Below, in pieces: positions 14,501 through 24,951 of a stretch of 64,000 nucleotides of DNA. Positions within the stretch are counted from its first letter, which is position 1; every line of letters starts with the position of its first letter. Origin of the DNA: Limnomonas spitsbergensis (lineage: Eukaryota > Chlorophyta > Chlorophyceae > Chlamydomonadales); contig JAYJMM010000040.1 of NCBI GenBank assembly GCA_037349105.1, positions 1,092,001 to 1,156,000 on the forward strand, written 5' to 3'. The notes below the pieces were generated by a model that was not told where the DNA came from, searched no databases, and was given only the letters and a program-made list of their open reading frames with translations. Position numbers and translations under genes: made by a program.

Positions 14501-17500
14501 GTGTGGATGGTATGGAAAGTGTGAAGGGGTCTGGAAGAATGCGGTGGGCATGAAAGGTGTGGAGGTTATGGGAAGTGTGAAGGGGTATGGAAGGTGAGGA
14601 GGGTATGGAGATGCCACGTGCTCCGTTTGTTGTACACAACCCCCGCGACCGTGTCTTTCTCAATAGCCAGACGATGTGGAGGTGAACGTGGTTGGGGACG
14701 TTAACGTGTAGTGTGAGCACTGCCTGCTGATAGTGAGGACCCCTGCGTCACTTGTTTAAAATCAACTTATCAGCTGTGCCTTTCCATTTCCACTTCCCAT
14801 CTTCTGTGTCTCAGGTAGAGGTGGACATGATTGGGGACTGCAACCCCTTGAGCTGGACTGCTGCCTGCTGATAATGATGACCCCTGGGTCGCTCCTCATA
14901 CAAGCAAATCAAGCAGCTGTGCCTTTCCATTTCTTTTTTCAGAGGGCATTGAGGTGAACATCGTCGGGGACTTCGATGTGCAGGAGTTGGAGCGCTGCCT
15001 CCTGCGATATATGGGGACGATCACGCCGCGGCCCCCACACCTCTGTACCCCTATGCAGGTGATAGGCGTGGTTTGACATTGGTGGTTTAGGAACATCTGA
15101 CTAGGTTGGGGCTACAGCTTAGGGTTTAGGAGCAACTGCTTTGGTACGTTGGGACAACGACGTGCCAACGTTGCGTCCTTAGATCCTCTGTGTACTGCTG
15201 GTATGAGCAGTATGATAGTCAAGGGTTTAGTTCGATTTGTGAGCCCTGAACCCTGGATTGTAGGTCGCTGGGTTAAAAGGTTTTTAATGTAAGGTGCAGG
15301 GTTTAGGAGCCTTTGTGCCTTATGACTAGCGAGAGGCCTACCTCAGTTGAGGGTTAAGGGTTGAGAGTTGATGGTTTACGGTGCATGAGTCAGGGCTGAT
15401 GAGTTAGTCTTTAAGGTTAGGGAAGCGGGGGTCGGCCTGGGGGAGGCGGAAAATCTCTGCGGCTGGTTGTGGTGCGGGTCCCGATGCCCTTCCCCTTTCG
15501 ATGTTAAATTGGCGCCTTCAAGTTCAGGTTTTTGTGCATATTTGAAATTGAGATAAAAAAAATCTCACATCCCTAGTGGCGAGAGCTAGGAGCAGCAGGT
15601 GTGCCTTGCCAAACCCTAGGTTTCGGAGATGCTCCACCTCTACCAGGCCGACCCCCCCTTGGTTAGGGTCTAGAAGCCGTTATGCCCCATGTATGAGAGG
15701 CCTGGGGTGAAGGATTTTAAGGTAGAGGGTGAAGGGTAGGGGAAACACAGAGGCTCAATGTAGGGTCTGGTTTATAAGTTTGAGGGTTAATGAGCCTCTG
15801 TGTCCCTTCTTTGGCGAGCGGACGGCCAGGCTCCCCCAGCCCCCCTTCCAGCTCCGCCTCTTCAGCAAGCGTCATTTGTGGTTTGGCTTGTTTAATGAGG
15901 GCATTGCCTCCATGCGCCTTTTGGCGCCCCATGCAACCCATGCAGATATGGAATCTCGTCACCATCATGTCCTGCCCCCCTGCCCCCACTATTCCTGAGT
16001 TTCCATTCCCAACCTCCCCTTCCTCACGTGGATTTAGGGTTCAGACCTCCTCCTGCCCCACTTGACGCCTCAATGAAAATATGAGAGCCTGATATGTCAT
16101 CATCATATGAGATCCCCACAGCGATCCTGTGATCTCATCCCCCCACTCCACCCACCCTGTATCAAGTGTGGGTGGGTGGGAGGGTAGGAGGGGGGCAATG
16201 CCACCATTGCCCGCCTCCTCCTCCCCCCCCCCTCCCCCCCTGGTGCAGCCACTTCTCCTATCCCCTGCAGCTTCCTGGGGAGCCCCTCTTGAATCCATGG
16301 TTTCCAAATCCATGGTTTCCACATTCTGCATCATACCCCACTCCCTCACCAATCCCGCACTCCCCATCTCATGCCCCCTCCCCCTCTCCCCCCCCCTGCA
16401 GCATGTGACAGCTCCCCTCTTGTCACCTCCCATGGAGCAGCGCCACACCGTGTGGCACCTCAAGGTGAGGGTGTGGGGACAGAAACACCCTGAACCCTGG
16501 ACCCTCAACCCTAATCCCTAAAACTGAGCCCCTGGAACCTCAACCTTGAACCATAGACCTTAATCCCTAGGCCCTGAAGTCTTCAACCCTTAAATGCTTG
16601 GTACCTAAACGTTGTTGTTGCAAAGTTGACGCAACCACCCACAGACTTTTGCGAAAGGGCCGGGCAGAGTGAACCGGGAGGAAACCAGCGACAAGGACCA
16701 AAACATAAATTAACACCCACAACACAGGGGCAAACCAAAGGAGCACAAACACAGAGCAATACGAGGGGACACTTAAACAAGCACAGAAGACAGAACCTGA
16801 GGCTAGGGGCAACAGACGGGACAACCGAAAACATAACTAGAAGGCCAAGGGGATGAAAGTGAGAGAACCGGGGAGGATAAAGCCGTAATCCTGAACCCTG
16901 AACCCAGAACATTGCGGCACCTCATGGTGGGCAGATGGGTCAGACAAAACTCTTAACCTTCAACACTAAACACGAATGCCCTAAACCCTGGACACCAATG
17001 CCCTTGACCCTAAACCCTGAACACGAATGCCCTAAACCCTGGACACCAATGCCCTTGACCCTAAACCCTGAACACGAATGCCCTAAACCCTGGACGCCAA
17101 TGCCCTTGACCCTAAACCCTGAACACGAATGCCCTAAACCCTTAACCCTAAACACTAACACTCGGGACTTGAACTTAGAGGCACCTCAAGGCGAGGCCAC
17201 CCTGAAGTATGTGGCACCTGGGGGCGTGTGTGTGTGTGTGTGGAGTGCCGTACGCATTATTTGGGGGGGGAATACACATTATGTGGGTGAGGGATACGCA
17301 TTATTTTAATGCTGCATGCTAGATTATCTGTCTAAACCTATTTTATTTTCACCTGCCCGCCCCGTTTTGTTTCAGGACTCAGACGAACGCGCAGTGGCCG
17401 TGATCTCCGGTGCTGCGCCCTGCTGCTGGGGGCCCTTTGGGTCCTATGAGCCACTGACGCTGCCCGCTGGAGGGGCTGATGTTCAGGTGGGATACAGGCG

Positions 17501-20500
17501 CTTAAACCCTGAACCCCTAAACCACGAACCCTGAACCCCAAGTTCTTAACCTAGTGGGTCACAAACTCTATATTCCAAACCTCAAGCTATAAACCACATG
17601 TTGCAAACCTTGAAATATTAACAACACATTATAAACCCCAAGCTCATTACCAGTTGGGTTTCAGGATCCCTGCTCTCAGAACCTGCCGCTCGGGGCGCTG
17701 GGGGCGTACGAGCTCCTGACACCGCCCTCTGATGAGGCTGTGGTTGAGTAGGGCACAGGTGGCCTGCTTTCAAACCCTGAACCCTTCACCCCATGTATGG
17801 TACAGGAAACCTGTTCTGAGGTATTTCATCCTAAACCCTAGCTGGGAGTACAGGAGACATGGTATCCTGCATGTTCATCCTAAGCCCTAATTGGAGTACA
17901 GGAGGCCTGTTCTGGGGCCTTTCCATCCTAATCCCTAATTAGCATACAGGCACAGAGCTGCCGTGATGCTTTCCTCTCTCCATCTCCGTCCATATGAAGG
18001 CATGGCCAGCTTCAAAACTAGGTAGCCTTACATCCGTCACCCCCCTCTATTTCATCCCCCTCTCCCCCAACCCCATTCCTCTCCCCCATCCCTCTCTGAT
18101 GTACAGCCTCACTTGTGCCTCCGTCCTCCATGTATGCCCGCATCCCCACCCCCCAGTCCCCACGCACCCTGTACATGCATTCCCCCCATACGCCGACCCA
18201 TATCCCACCCCCAGTCCCAGCGCACCCCATTCATGCCCTCTCTCATCCCCCAACCTTCCCCCCCCCCATGCCCCGCTTCCCTGACCTCATGCCCCATGTC
18301 CTACATGCCTCATACACACCCGCCCCTGTCCTCCACCCACGCCCCTCACTCCTCGCTACCCTGTCCCATTCCCCATATCCACTTACACACCCTGCCCACT
18401 GCCCATTCCTGGACCCCATACATGCCTGCCCCTTGCCCTGTCCCCCCCACCCCAATTTCCCCTGTCCTCTCCCACATGCCCACAGCCCATTATCGCACCC
18501 TATGCCTGCCTGCCTTTGCCCCACGCTCAAAGTTGTCTCACCCCCCCCTCACCACACGTACACCTATTCCCTTCACCATCGGCAGCCCCCCCCCGTGTTT
18601 GTACCGGCGATGGCACCTAAGGCTGTGAAGACTCAGGCGATGGAGCTGCGGCGGAATCACCCATTGTACCAGGTGGGTCCCCCAAACCCTAGACCTTGAA
18701 CCCTGAGCCTGGTTTGTCCCCCAAATACTTGACCTTGGACCCTTATCCTTGATAGAGGGGATGGAGCCCGCGTTGATTCCACCGTTTGTTCTTAGCGTGT
18801 GTTTGTTTACCCTCACGTTAGGTTGACTTTCTTAATGCATGCAGTAGGTATGTCTGTCACCTTCGCACTCATACTAGTTATATATTCTTTCTAATTATTT
18901 TCTTGGATGCGACGGGCTGCGGCAAAACTCTCCATTGTCCGTGGTGCGTGCGTTGCTTTGGCATTCATGCTAGTTGTATACATTAATTTACATCAGTCAT
19001 GCCACTCATTTGCGATGATAGGCTGCGGCGAAATGATCGATTGTCCAAAGGCATTGTCCACTAGATTGTTGCATTCGAGCAAAGGAGGCGTAGTTGAGCA
19101 AGGTAGGGAGAAAAGGTTTCACTCTCTTCAGACTTGAATGTTTTCTAACTGCAAATTCTGCCACTAGGCCAACAAAGCATACACACATATGAGGAATTGG
19201 CATTTTGCTTGCTACCTCATGGTAACGGTGTGGATGTGGCCCCAGAGTCCTTTATGTGTGTGTGGCGTTGATGCCAGGTCACACCTATCATCAGTGTGTC
19301 ACACATTTCACCTCGCTGTCAATCGCAGAGTGTGACGTTGACATCAGGTTACACCTTTCATGAGTAAATAACACATTTTGCCTCACTGTCAAATCGCAGA
19401 GTGTAACATTACAGATGCTGTCAGAGATCGTTAACTCCCGGCTCTTCGGGACGGTTCGCGATGAGCTCGGCCTCACCTATGGTGCTTCGTTCCAGGTGCG
19501 GGAGCATAGAAAGAAAGAAAGAAAGCTACGCCCCGTGGGGGGCGTGAGAGTTGAGGAAACAGCGCAGCCTGGGCCAAAGCCACATCCGCGCCGTTACCGA
19601 AGGTGCTGGAACCTGCTGGTGCTCATGTTTCAGATGTTAGGGTTCAGTACCGGCGCAAGAGAGGCCCTCACGTAGGAGGTTTCATTGGAGGTGCACGAGC
19701 CTGCATTCGCTTTAGCGTGTACCAGACCGCTTTTGGAGGGCCGCTGGGCGGCCCCCACTTGGCCGATTGGGACCGAACCTTGATGACCGGCCTACGGCTT
19801 GCGCACTGAGCAGCAGGGCTTGATACACCAGGCCCCTAGGCTCTGAAGCCGTGTAGCTGGAAAGTAGCTGATAAATATCTGATAAGTAGCTGAAGCGCAG
19901 TAATATGAACAGTGGTGGCTGTCAGCCTGAAATTTATCAGGCCCTCATCTTGGAGTGCTCAAGGTGCGAGACTTTCATACATGTGGGCGGCATCCCTAAT
20001 CCTCAAAGCTTGGGCGCGTGACGGTGTGAGGGTGTTGACAGTCGACTGAGCCCTAGACCTAAAACCCCGAGAGCCCTGTGGAGGCAAGTGATGACATGCA
20101 CACTGACCCCCGCCCTCTCACTCCCCCCTCCTTTCCAGCAGGTGGCAACGTTTGACCAAAGAGGCACAGGTCCAAGGGCCACGTCAGCAGCCACCCAGAA
20201 ATTATGCTGCTCCCCTCGCTGTGCTTTGTTGTGCCTTGTACAGCACTGTCATTAAAATCCTGGACTAAACACCCTAAACCGTCCTTTTCCACAGGTGACC
20301 ATGTTTGATCACGTTGTGTGACCGATACGTTTGACCGCGCATTCGCTGGTATTCTTCCCCACAAAATTACTTGCCTGCTGCGCTCTCTCTTTCTTAGTAA
20401 CTGAACTCCCGACCCCTGGCCCAAACTCGGAATCAGAACCCCTCAACCCCTCAACCCTCCCGCGTCCCGCAGGTGGTTACGTATGACCGCATCCGTACTG

Positions 20501-22940
20501 CCCAGTACAACGTGGATGTGAGCAGTCACCCGGACAAGATATTCGACGCGCTCAACGCATGCATCGCGGTGTTGCGGGACATCGCCCTGATCCCCATGTC
20601 ACGCAGAGAGGTTGCGAGGTGTGGGAGAATCCAAGAAACCCTAAACCCTTAACCCTAAACCCTAAACTAGGTATAGGGGGATCCAAGAATGCATCAAAGA
20701 AAGGATGCTTGGTCACTCTTCACCCTTTATGTGCATGCCTGGCCACTCTTCACCCTTTATGTGCATGCCTGGTCACTCATCACCCTTTATGTGCATGCCT
20801 GGTCACTCTTCACCCTTTATGTGCATGCCTGGTCACACGCAGGGACATGTCAAGGTGTAGGGTGCTGGAAATGCCTGCCCCTAGGGTGCAGTGCATGTCA
20901 CTTGGGTTATGTGCCTACCAATAGGGCGCAGTGCCCTTCATGATGTTACCCCTAAACCCTAAACCCCCAAACTGGCATCGTTAACCCTGAACGCACCCCA
21001 CCCCACCCCGCACACAAACTCTCCTCAGGGCGCGTGCCTCCCTGCTCTCTCGCCACGAGAGCAATGTGAAGGAGAATGCCCACTGGCTGTCCCTCATGAC
21101 GCACCTGCAGAATGACCAGGCAAGTGCTGTTCTGCAGGTGTTAGCGGACACGATTGGATGTGAAAGACAGTGCCGACTGGCTGGGCCCCATTAAGGACCC
21201 ACAGAAGTTACTAGGGAGAACAGTGCTGATTTTGATTGGCTCGGCTACAGTTCATCTACAGTTCAGCTGCATATCATTTCCAGTGGCTTGGCTACAGTTC
21301 ATCTACAGTTCAGCTGCATATGATTTCCAGTGGCTCGGCTACAGTTCAGCTACAGTTCAGCTGCACATGATTTCCAGTGGCTCGGCTACAGTTCAGCTAC
21401 AGTTCAGCTGCATATGATTTCCTGTGGCTTGGCTACAGTTCATCTACAGTTCAGCTGCATATGATATCCAGCGGCTCGGCTTTACTTCATCTACAGTTCA
21501 GCTGCATATGATTTTCAGTGGCTTGGCTATAGTTCATCTTATCATCTACAGTTGAGCTAAATATGATTTGCAGTGGCTCAGCTACAGTTCAGCAACAGTT
21601 CAGCTGCATATGAGTTATAGCTCAGCTACAGTACAGCTGCAGGTCAGTTACATTTCATCAAGTTCAAAGAGTCATTGATTCAGCTACAGTCCAGCTGCAT
21701 TTCCTGTGGTATTGGCTACAGCTCAGCTGCGTATGAGTTGCTAGAGACTACAGCTACATTTCAGCTTCAGCTGGTTTTGAGTGGCAATTTAGCAACCGTC
21801 CAGCAACAGTCTGACAACAGTTCAGACCAGCCTACAGCCGGTGGTAGTGATGTAGCTGAATTGTAGCTGAAGCGCGCTTCAAGAATCACACCCCAAGGCC
21901 TGCTGATATACCGGTGGATTGCTTTGTTTACATTTTGTATTGTTGTTGACATCCCTGAACTTGTCCAGGTGACGTACAAGAGCGTGGCCAGGTCACGGGA
22001 CCTTGAAACCATGTAAAAGGCGGTCACCCTTCATGCTTTATTTACATGTATCAAAGTATGGAAATGTCGCCAATCAGTATGAAAATGTTCCCCACCTCCG
22101 CACACGTGCCATACACAAGAGCATGGCCTGCCTCCGGGACCTGAAGACCATGAACGAGGCGGTGACCGTGCATGATTTACCGGTATCCAAAAGTGTGAAA
22201 TGTCCCCGACCTCCGCACAGGTGCCGTACAAGAGCATGGCTTGCCTGCGGGACCTGAAGACCATGTACGAGGCGGTGACCGTAGAGGACCTGTATGACCT
22301 GTATGGCCACTTCAACTTTGACGACCAACACCTCTTCACATGCATTGGCACCAGTGGTGAGAGGGGGGTAGGGGGGAGGCGTTCAAACAGAGTGCCTGCA
22401 AGCTTGGGAGGAAAGTGTGGCTTACGTACTGTCTCTATTTACTTGATTTGTGGCGCTGCACTGTTACTTTAAATTTAAATAAAACCGCCCGGCGGGCGAG
22501 CCGGCGGGCATTGTTAAATTCTTCATGTCTGGCGAAAATAAAAATATGGAGCCTGAGCCCTAGACCCTGCTGCCCAAAACCCCAGCCTCCTCAACCTGAT
22601 ATCAACACCACACGGCCCATCCCGGAGAATTATCTGGCAGGCGTCGTTGACTCCTGCTAGTCGGTCTTCGAAATGTCGCTTCAACCGTGACCTGATGTCA
22701 GGGAAAACAGCGCCGCCCGTCCCGGAGGGCTACCTGGGAGGCGTCGCTGACTTTTGCAAGTCAGGGGAAGGCATGGAGCCAATAGGCCGGCCAAGGGTGC
22801 CACAGAAGCCGCTACCGCCACCGCTGCCGCACGCCGCGGTGAAGGCAGCTGCCGGGAAGCTTCTACCTGGCAACGCATCGATGCTGGCGGCGCTCATGGC
22901 GGCTGCGCAGGTGCGATGGACACGGCTCTTGCTTGCTTGA
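2573..22940 (+). CDS. SPP: Chloroplast stromal processing peptidase (M16 metalloprotease), 3' part, spliced
   Basis: SPP removes transit peptides from imported preproteins in the plastid stroma. The window holds the downstream, non-catalytic half; the zinc-site (HxxEH) exons must lie before base 1. Exons: 2573-2767, 5048-5169, 5631-5794, 6957-7092, 7726-7895, 8524-8609, 9140-9352, 9495-9598, 10966-11111, 12230-12420, 13996-14159, 14943-15058, (one unresolved), 16402-16464, 17376-17486, 18586-18672, 19415-19495, 20473-20618, 21029-21119, 22221-22356, 22702-22940 (TGA). Phases match at every listed join except around the unresolved exon. Blocks recognisable against plant SPP include SPREGCVVASLSVSADP, QRRLSNGICINY, VGDFDVQELERCLL, DSDERAVAVISGAAP, VNSRLFGTVRDELGLTYG, RHESNVKENAHWL and LRDLKTMYEAVTVEDLY. 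Two introns use GC donors (after 5794 and 21119). A Ser/Gly-rich insert opens the 12230 exon. The last exon reads through a possible donor at 22911 to TGA, so the C-terminus is less sure. Family identity is firm; individual boundaries are predictions. Confidence 0.88.
2768..5047 (+). repeat. SPP intron: decayed exon end, then 596-bp higher-order repeat array
   Basis: 2846-2900 is a diverged copy of the preceding exon's 3' end (CTGGTGGTTACTGCTTTCCA against CTGGTGGTCGCTGCTTTCGA). From about 2907 to 4980, roughly 75-85 bp monomers carry CACCTGCTAGGTACAGGACA-like cores. Seven or eight monomers form a 596-bp higher-order unit: the GCGCCTGCTAGGGATAGG monomer recurs at 3114, 3710 and 4306. Adjacent higher-order units are almost identical, so the latest expansion is recent. 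Apparent ORFs in the array are repeat products. Confidence 0.88.
5170..5630 (+). repeat. SPP intron of degenerate CCCTAAACCCTA units
   Basis: Irregular 12-15 bp units rich in CCCTAAACCCTACRC, resembling degenerate plant-type telomere repeat. The intron ends in a normal TTCCCAG acceptor. No coding signal. Confidence 0.75.
5795..6956 (+). repeat. SPP intron with GC donor, decayed exon starts and a 21-bp array
   Basis: The donor is AG/GCAAGC. Around 6300, 6436 and 6612 there are three progressively better copies of the next exon's acceptor and start (CCCTGCAGGCC-TGAACGC), the last extending over about 45 bp. 6672-6925 is a tandem array of 21-bp units (CAACCCTAAACCCTACAGTC). The intact exon starts at 6957. 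Confidence 0.75.
7093..8523 (+). other. Two SPP introns without clear repeats, flanking exon 7726-7895
   Basis: The 7093-7725 intron is comparatively AT-rich with a G run near 7414. The 7896-8523 intron is pyrimidine-rich with CTCACTCC-type tracts before the CCCTAG acceptor. The exon between them encodes LIACIPAYV followed by a Gly-rich linker. I see no RNA gene or mobile element here. Confidence 0.5.
8610..9139 (+). repeat. SPP intron with decayed copies of both adjacent exons
   Basis: 8716-8770 repeats the preceding exon's end and donor (GGCATTGCCACAGCCATCTT). 9046-9110 repeats the following exon (TGGACGTTGCTCCCTCCGAA), and 8815-8915 holds an older, gapped copy of it (AGACATTGCAACCG; GGAGGTGGATGT). 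Confidence 0.75.
9599..10965 (+). repeat. SPP intron: decayed exon ends and a 13-bp array
   Basis: Copies of the preceding exon's 3' end (GGACGGATTCGGAGCGGTGG) recur, more degraded each time, near 9840, 10050 and 10265, separated by GTGATCGTAGGTGTGACC-like spacers. 10374-10798 is a dense array of CTGCTCCCCTGCC with CTTGCCC variants. Because 13 is not a multiple of 3 and the unit lacks stops, it throws long false ORFs on both strands. Confidence 0.8.
11112..12229 (+). repeat. SPP intron: 10-bp CCATGCAACC array and decayed exon starts
   Basis: 11341-11660 is about 32 copies of CCATGCAACC/CT. Around 11800, 11915 and 12030 are diverged copies of the next exon's start (GGGCAGCAGCAGCGACGCCG-like), each with its own pyrimidine tract. 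The true exon follows at 12230. Confidence 0.8.
12421..13995 (+). repeat. SPP intron: decayed exon ends at the 5' side, decayed exon starts at the 3' side
   Basis: Near 12475, 12595 and 12730 the preceding exon's end plus donor recurs (ACCAAGCAGCGCAGCTCCAT). Near 13425, 13525, 13720 and 13840 the next exon's acceptor and start recurs (ATCAGACAATCCGCGACGAC), improving toward the real exon at 13996. 12840-13420 holds nothing else I recognise. Confidence 0.8.
14160..14942 (+). repeat. SPP intron: GTGTGGAGGGTATGGAA array and two pseudo-exons
   Basis: 14160-14610 is a G-rich array of variable units of roughly 10-20 bp. 14666-14715 and 14814-14880 are tandem copies of the next exon's start (GAGGTGGACATGATTGGGGA). 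The first runs into TAG, and both are followed by CTGCCTGCTGATA. The third copy, 14943-15058, is the intact exon. Confidence 0.8.
15059..16401 (+). repeat. SPP intron region with degenerate TTTAGGG motifs and repeated GCGAGAGG segments
   Basis: Scattered TTAGGGTTTAGGAGC segments and repeated GCGAG(A/C)G-type segments (15330, 15578, 15691, 15815) look like old copies of one junction. Around 16260-16300 there is a decayed copy of the acceptor and start of the 16402 exon (CCCTGCAGCTTCCTGGGGAG). Confidence 0.55.
15819..15869 (+). CDS. Candidate SPP exon, boundaries unresolved
   Basis: Between the exons ending at 15058 and starting at 16402 the family alignment needs a short block. This 17-codon frame (RTARLPQPPFQLRLFSK) has the right phase and resembles the segment before the DSDERA block. 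No good GT donor follows AAG, so the true end may differ or this may be another decayed copy. Confidence 0.3.
16465..17375 (+). repeat. SPP intron: 51-bp array and decayed exon ends
   Basis: Units containing AACACGAATGCCCTAAACCC start at 17020, 17071 and 17122, with a partial one before, giving a 51-bp period. Decayed copies of the preceding exon's end and donor (GCACCTCAAGGTGAGG) occur near 16915, 17180 and 17210. Confidence 0.75.
17487..18585 (+). repeat. SPP intron: full-length pseudo-exon and long pyrimidine tract
   Basis: 17660-17755 copies the 17376-17486 exon (LGAYELLTPPSDEAVVE then TAG, against FGSYEPLTLPAGGADVQ). 18030-18585 is C/T-rich with CCCCATACATGCC-like repeats leading into the CGGCAG acceptor. 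Confidence 0.75.
18673..19414 (+). repeat. SPP intron with short tandem duplications before the acceptor
   Basis: Two copies of a segment with GATAGGCTGCGGCG / GACGGGCTGCGGCA lie near 18910 and 19015. Two copies of a segment ending CTGTCAAATCGCAGAGTGTA lie near 19310 and 19385, just before the exon at 19415. Confidence 0.6.
19496..20472 (+). repeat. SPP intron: dispersed repeats and decayed exon starts
   Basis: 19509-19598 is a roughly 90-bp dispersed repeat also found at 29425-29514. 19660-19940 belongs to a second dispersed family (TCGGCCAAGTGGGGGCC on the minus strand, with TAGCTGATAA segments). Copies of the next exon's acceptor and start (CCACAGGTGACCATGTTTGA) occur near 20135 and 20290. 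Confidence 0.7.
20619..21028 (+). repeat. SPP intron: 30-bp array
   Basis: 20703-20838 holds four to five copies of a 30-bp unit containing CACCCTTTATGTGCATGCCT. 20830-20860 resembles the preceding exon's end and donor (GTCACACGCAGGGACATGTC). Confidence 0.75.
21120..22220 (+). repeat. SPP intron with GC donor, 47-bp array and two pseudo-exons
   Basis: The donor is CAG/GCAAGT. 21230-21650 is a degenerate array of 47-bp units (CTACAGTTCAGCTGCATATG) that breaks down to 21870. Copies of the next exon start at 21969 (frame broken by TAA) and 22106 (in-frame for about 20 codons); the intact exon starts at 22221, spacing about 115-137 bp. Confidence 0.85.
22357..22701 (+). repeat. Last SPP intron with a decayed copy of the final exon
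   Basis: 22590-22660 repeats the start of the terminal exon (CGGCCCATCCCGGAGAATTA, then GGCAGGCGTCGTTGACT) and ends in TAG. The used exon begins after TGATGTCAG at 22702. Confidence 0.75.
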
Positions 22941-24600
22941 GTGGGCGTCCTGCAGCCGCCAAACGCCCGATTGGGGCCAAAGTTTGACCAGGTTAGACAG
23001 GCTTGGGGGCCAAGAAGCCTTCTTGGCTGTGCATGGTGCCTCCGGCCGAATGCCATGAGGTAGCTTTCATTATGGGGAGGATGCTGGGATGGCTCCGATG
23101 GGCCGATGGGGACCAAGCGTGGACCGGCCTACGACTGGAGATGCAAGCATGCTCCTGGTGCCTCAAGCCGCGTTGCTTTCCCCCTCTAACCTGATGGTGA
23201 AAAGAGGGGGGTGGGGGAGAGGGACAGAGCATTGAGGCACCAGACCCTCCTGGCTGGATATGTGAGAGTTAACATGCGCATGTGTGGTTGATGCTGCTTG
23301 CCCGTGGTGGTTGGTGTTGCCTTGCCTGCAGTGGTGAAGGGTGACTGCTTGCCCGTGGTGGTTGGTGTTGCCTTGCCCGCAGTGGTGAAGGGTGACTGCT
23401 TGCCCGTGGTGGTTGGTGTTGCCTTGCCCGCAGTGGTGAAGGGTGACTGCTTGCCCGCAGTGGTGAAGGGTGACTGCTTGCCCGTGGTGGTTGGTGTTGC
23501 CTTGCCCGCAGTGGTGAAGGGTGACTGCCCGCAGTGGTGAAGGGTGTCTGCTTGCCCGTGTTGAAGGGTGACTGCTTGCCCGTGGTGAAGGGTGACTGCT
23601 TGCCCGTGGTGAAGGGTGACTGCTTGCCCGTGGTGAAGGTTGACTGCCCACAGTGGTGAAGGGTGACTGCTTGCCCGTGGTGAAGGTTGACTGCCCGCAG
23701 TGGTGAAGGGTGACTGCTTGCCCGTGGTGAAGGGTGACTGCCCGCAGTGGTGAAGGGTGACTGCTTGCCCGTGTTGAAGGGTGACTGCTTGCTCGTGGTG
23801 AAGGGTGACTGCTTGCCCGTGGTGAAGGGTGACTGCTGGCCCGCAGTGGTGAAGAGTGACTGCTTGCCCGCAGTGGTGAAGAGTGACTGCTTGCATTTCT
23901 AAATCAATGTTACCTCTTCGTTCTGCAATCCAGTTGTGTTGATTAATTTAACTACATATCAGCTATACAGCTACATTTCAGCTACATTTCAGCTACTTCC
24001 CGGCCTGTGGCTAATATTGACTTGCGCAGCATGCTTTGTCTGCGTAGGCTGCCGGCCGTAGGTCGGTCAAGGTTATGTCCCCATCGCACTAGTGGTGACC
24101 GCTCAATCAGCAGCCTCTGAAGGTGGTTAGAAGCACCCTTCAAAAGCCCTGGACGCTTGCAACCCTGAAAAGTTTGAACCCATTTACATGAGCCCTTTAT
24201 CCAAAACTCAACACGAGTGATAGCCATCCCTCACACCCACTGGTGTTAACCTTTTGTGGCCAATGCTGACACACCTGTATCCCCATGTGGAATCTATGCA
24301 GGCAATGAATGCCAAGGGCCCGACGAGGGTAACATCGAAAGAGGGAGAGCGAGAGTAATTTGAGTGAGCCCCGCATACTGGAGGGGCGTTGATGGTTCAG
24401 TCGATACATATCTTAATGTGCGGCTCAAAACGTGTCTCCATCTGATGCCCATACCGTGCCATCAATCCATCATCCACTTATTTCTTGGCAGCGGCGAGGC
24501 TCCTTGTTGACTGCATAATGACATGCATGATAACGTATCATTGACTAACTTATCATTGAACCGGGCTTTGGCAATATGTGTATCATTACAGGGTCACAAA
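22941..24600. repeat. SPP downstream region: dispersed repeats and 24-bp array
   Basis: 22955-23180 and 23940-24200 carry members of the dispersed family described at 41650. 23298-23895 is an array of GTGGTGAAGGGTGACTGCTT-CCC units (about 20-24 bp) mixed with GTGGTGGTTGGTGTTGCC. No gene is supported here. Confidence 0.75.
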
Positions 24601-24951
24601 CATGTCACGGTTCATACTGTTTTAATACGCAGCATACCGTTTCAGCAAGGGGCTTAGACAACACTCGAGTCCCTTTTTCGGCGTTAGAGCTCAAGACGAG
24701 AGATAGATATTGTTTTGATTGGCATGCCCCAAACAACAGGTTGTTCATACTGGTCCGGGCGTATTGGATTACATTGTCCTCAAGATTGCGAGCGCCTCTG
24801 TATATGAAATCGTTTTTCAATTGGATTTTAGCATTTGCTGTGAATTTGACCGCCGTCTCCTCCAACAGTCTGGACGCCGAGTAGTGTTAACCAACAATAC
24901 CCGGCAATGCGTGTGGCTAATCCAGGGGAGGCAGTCCAGGCAATGCTGCAT

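Noticed and set aside
22731..23116. Minus-strand 128-codon frame opposite the last SPP exon
   Set aside because: Shadow frame with no splice or family support; the + strand carries the SPP terminus.
24576..24884. Overlapping + and - frames of 102 and 86 codons
   Set aside because: Neither shows a family pattern or splice context; the sequence is ordinary intergenic DNA as far as I can see.
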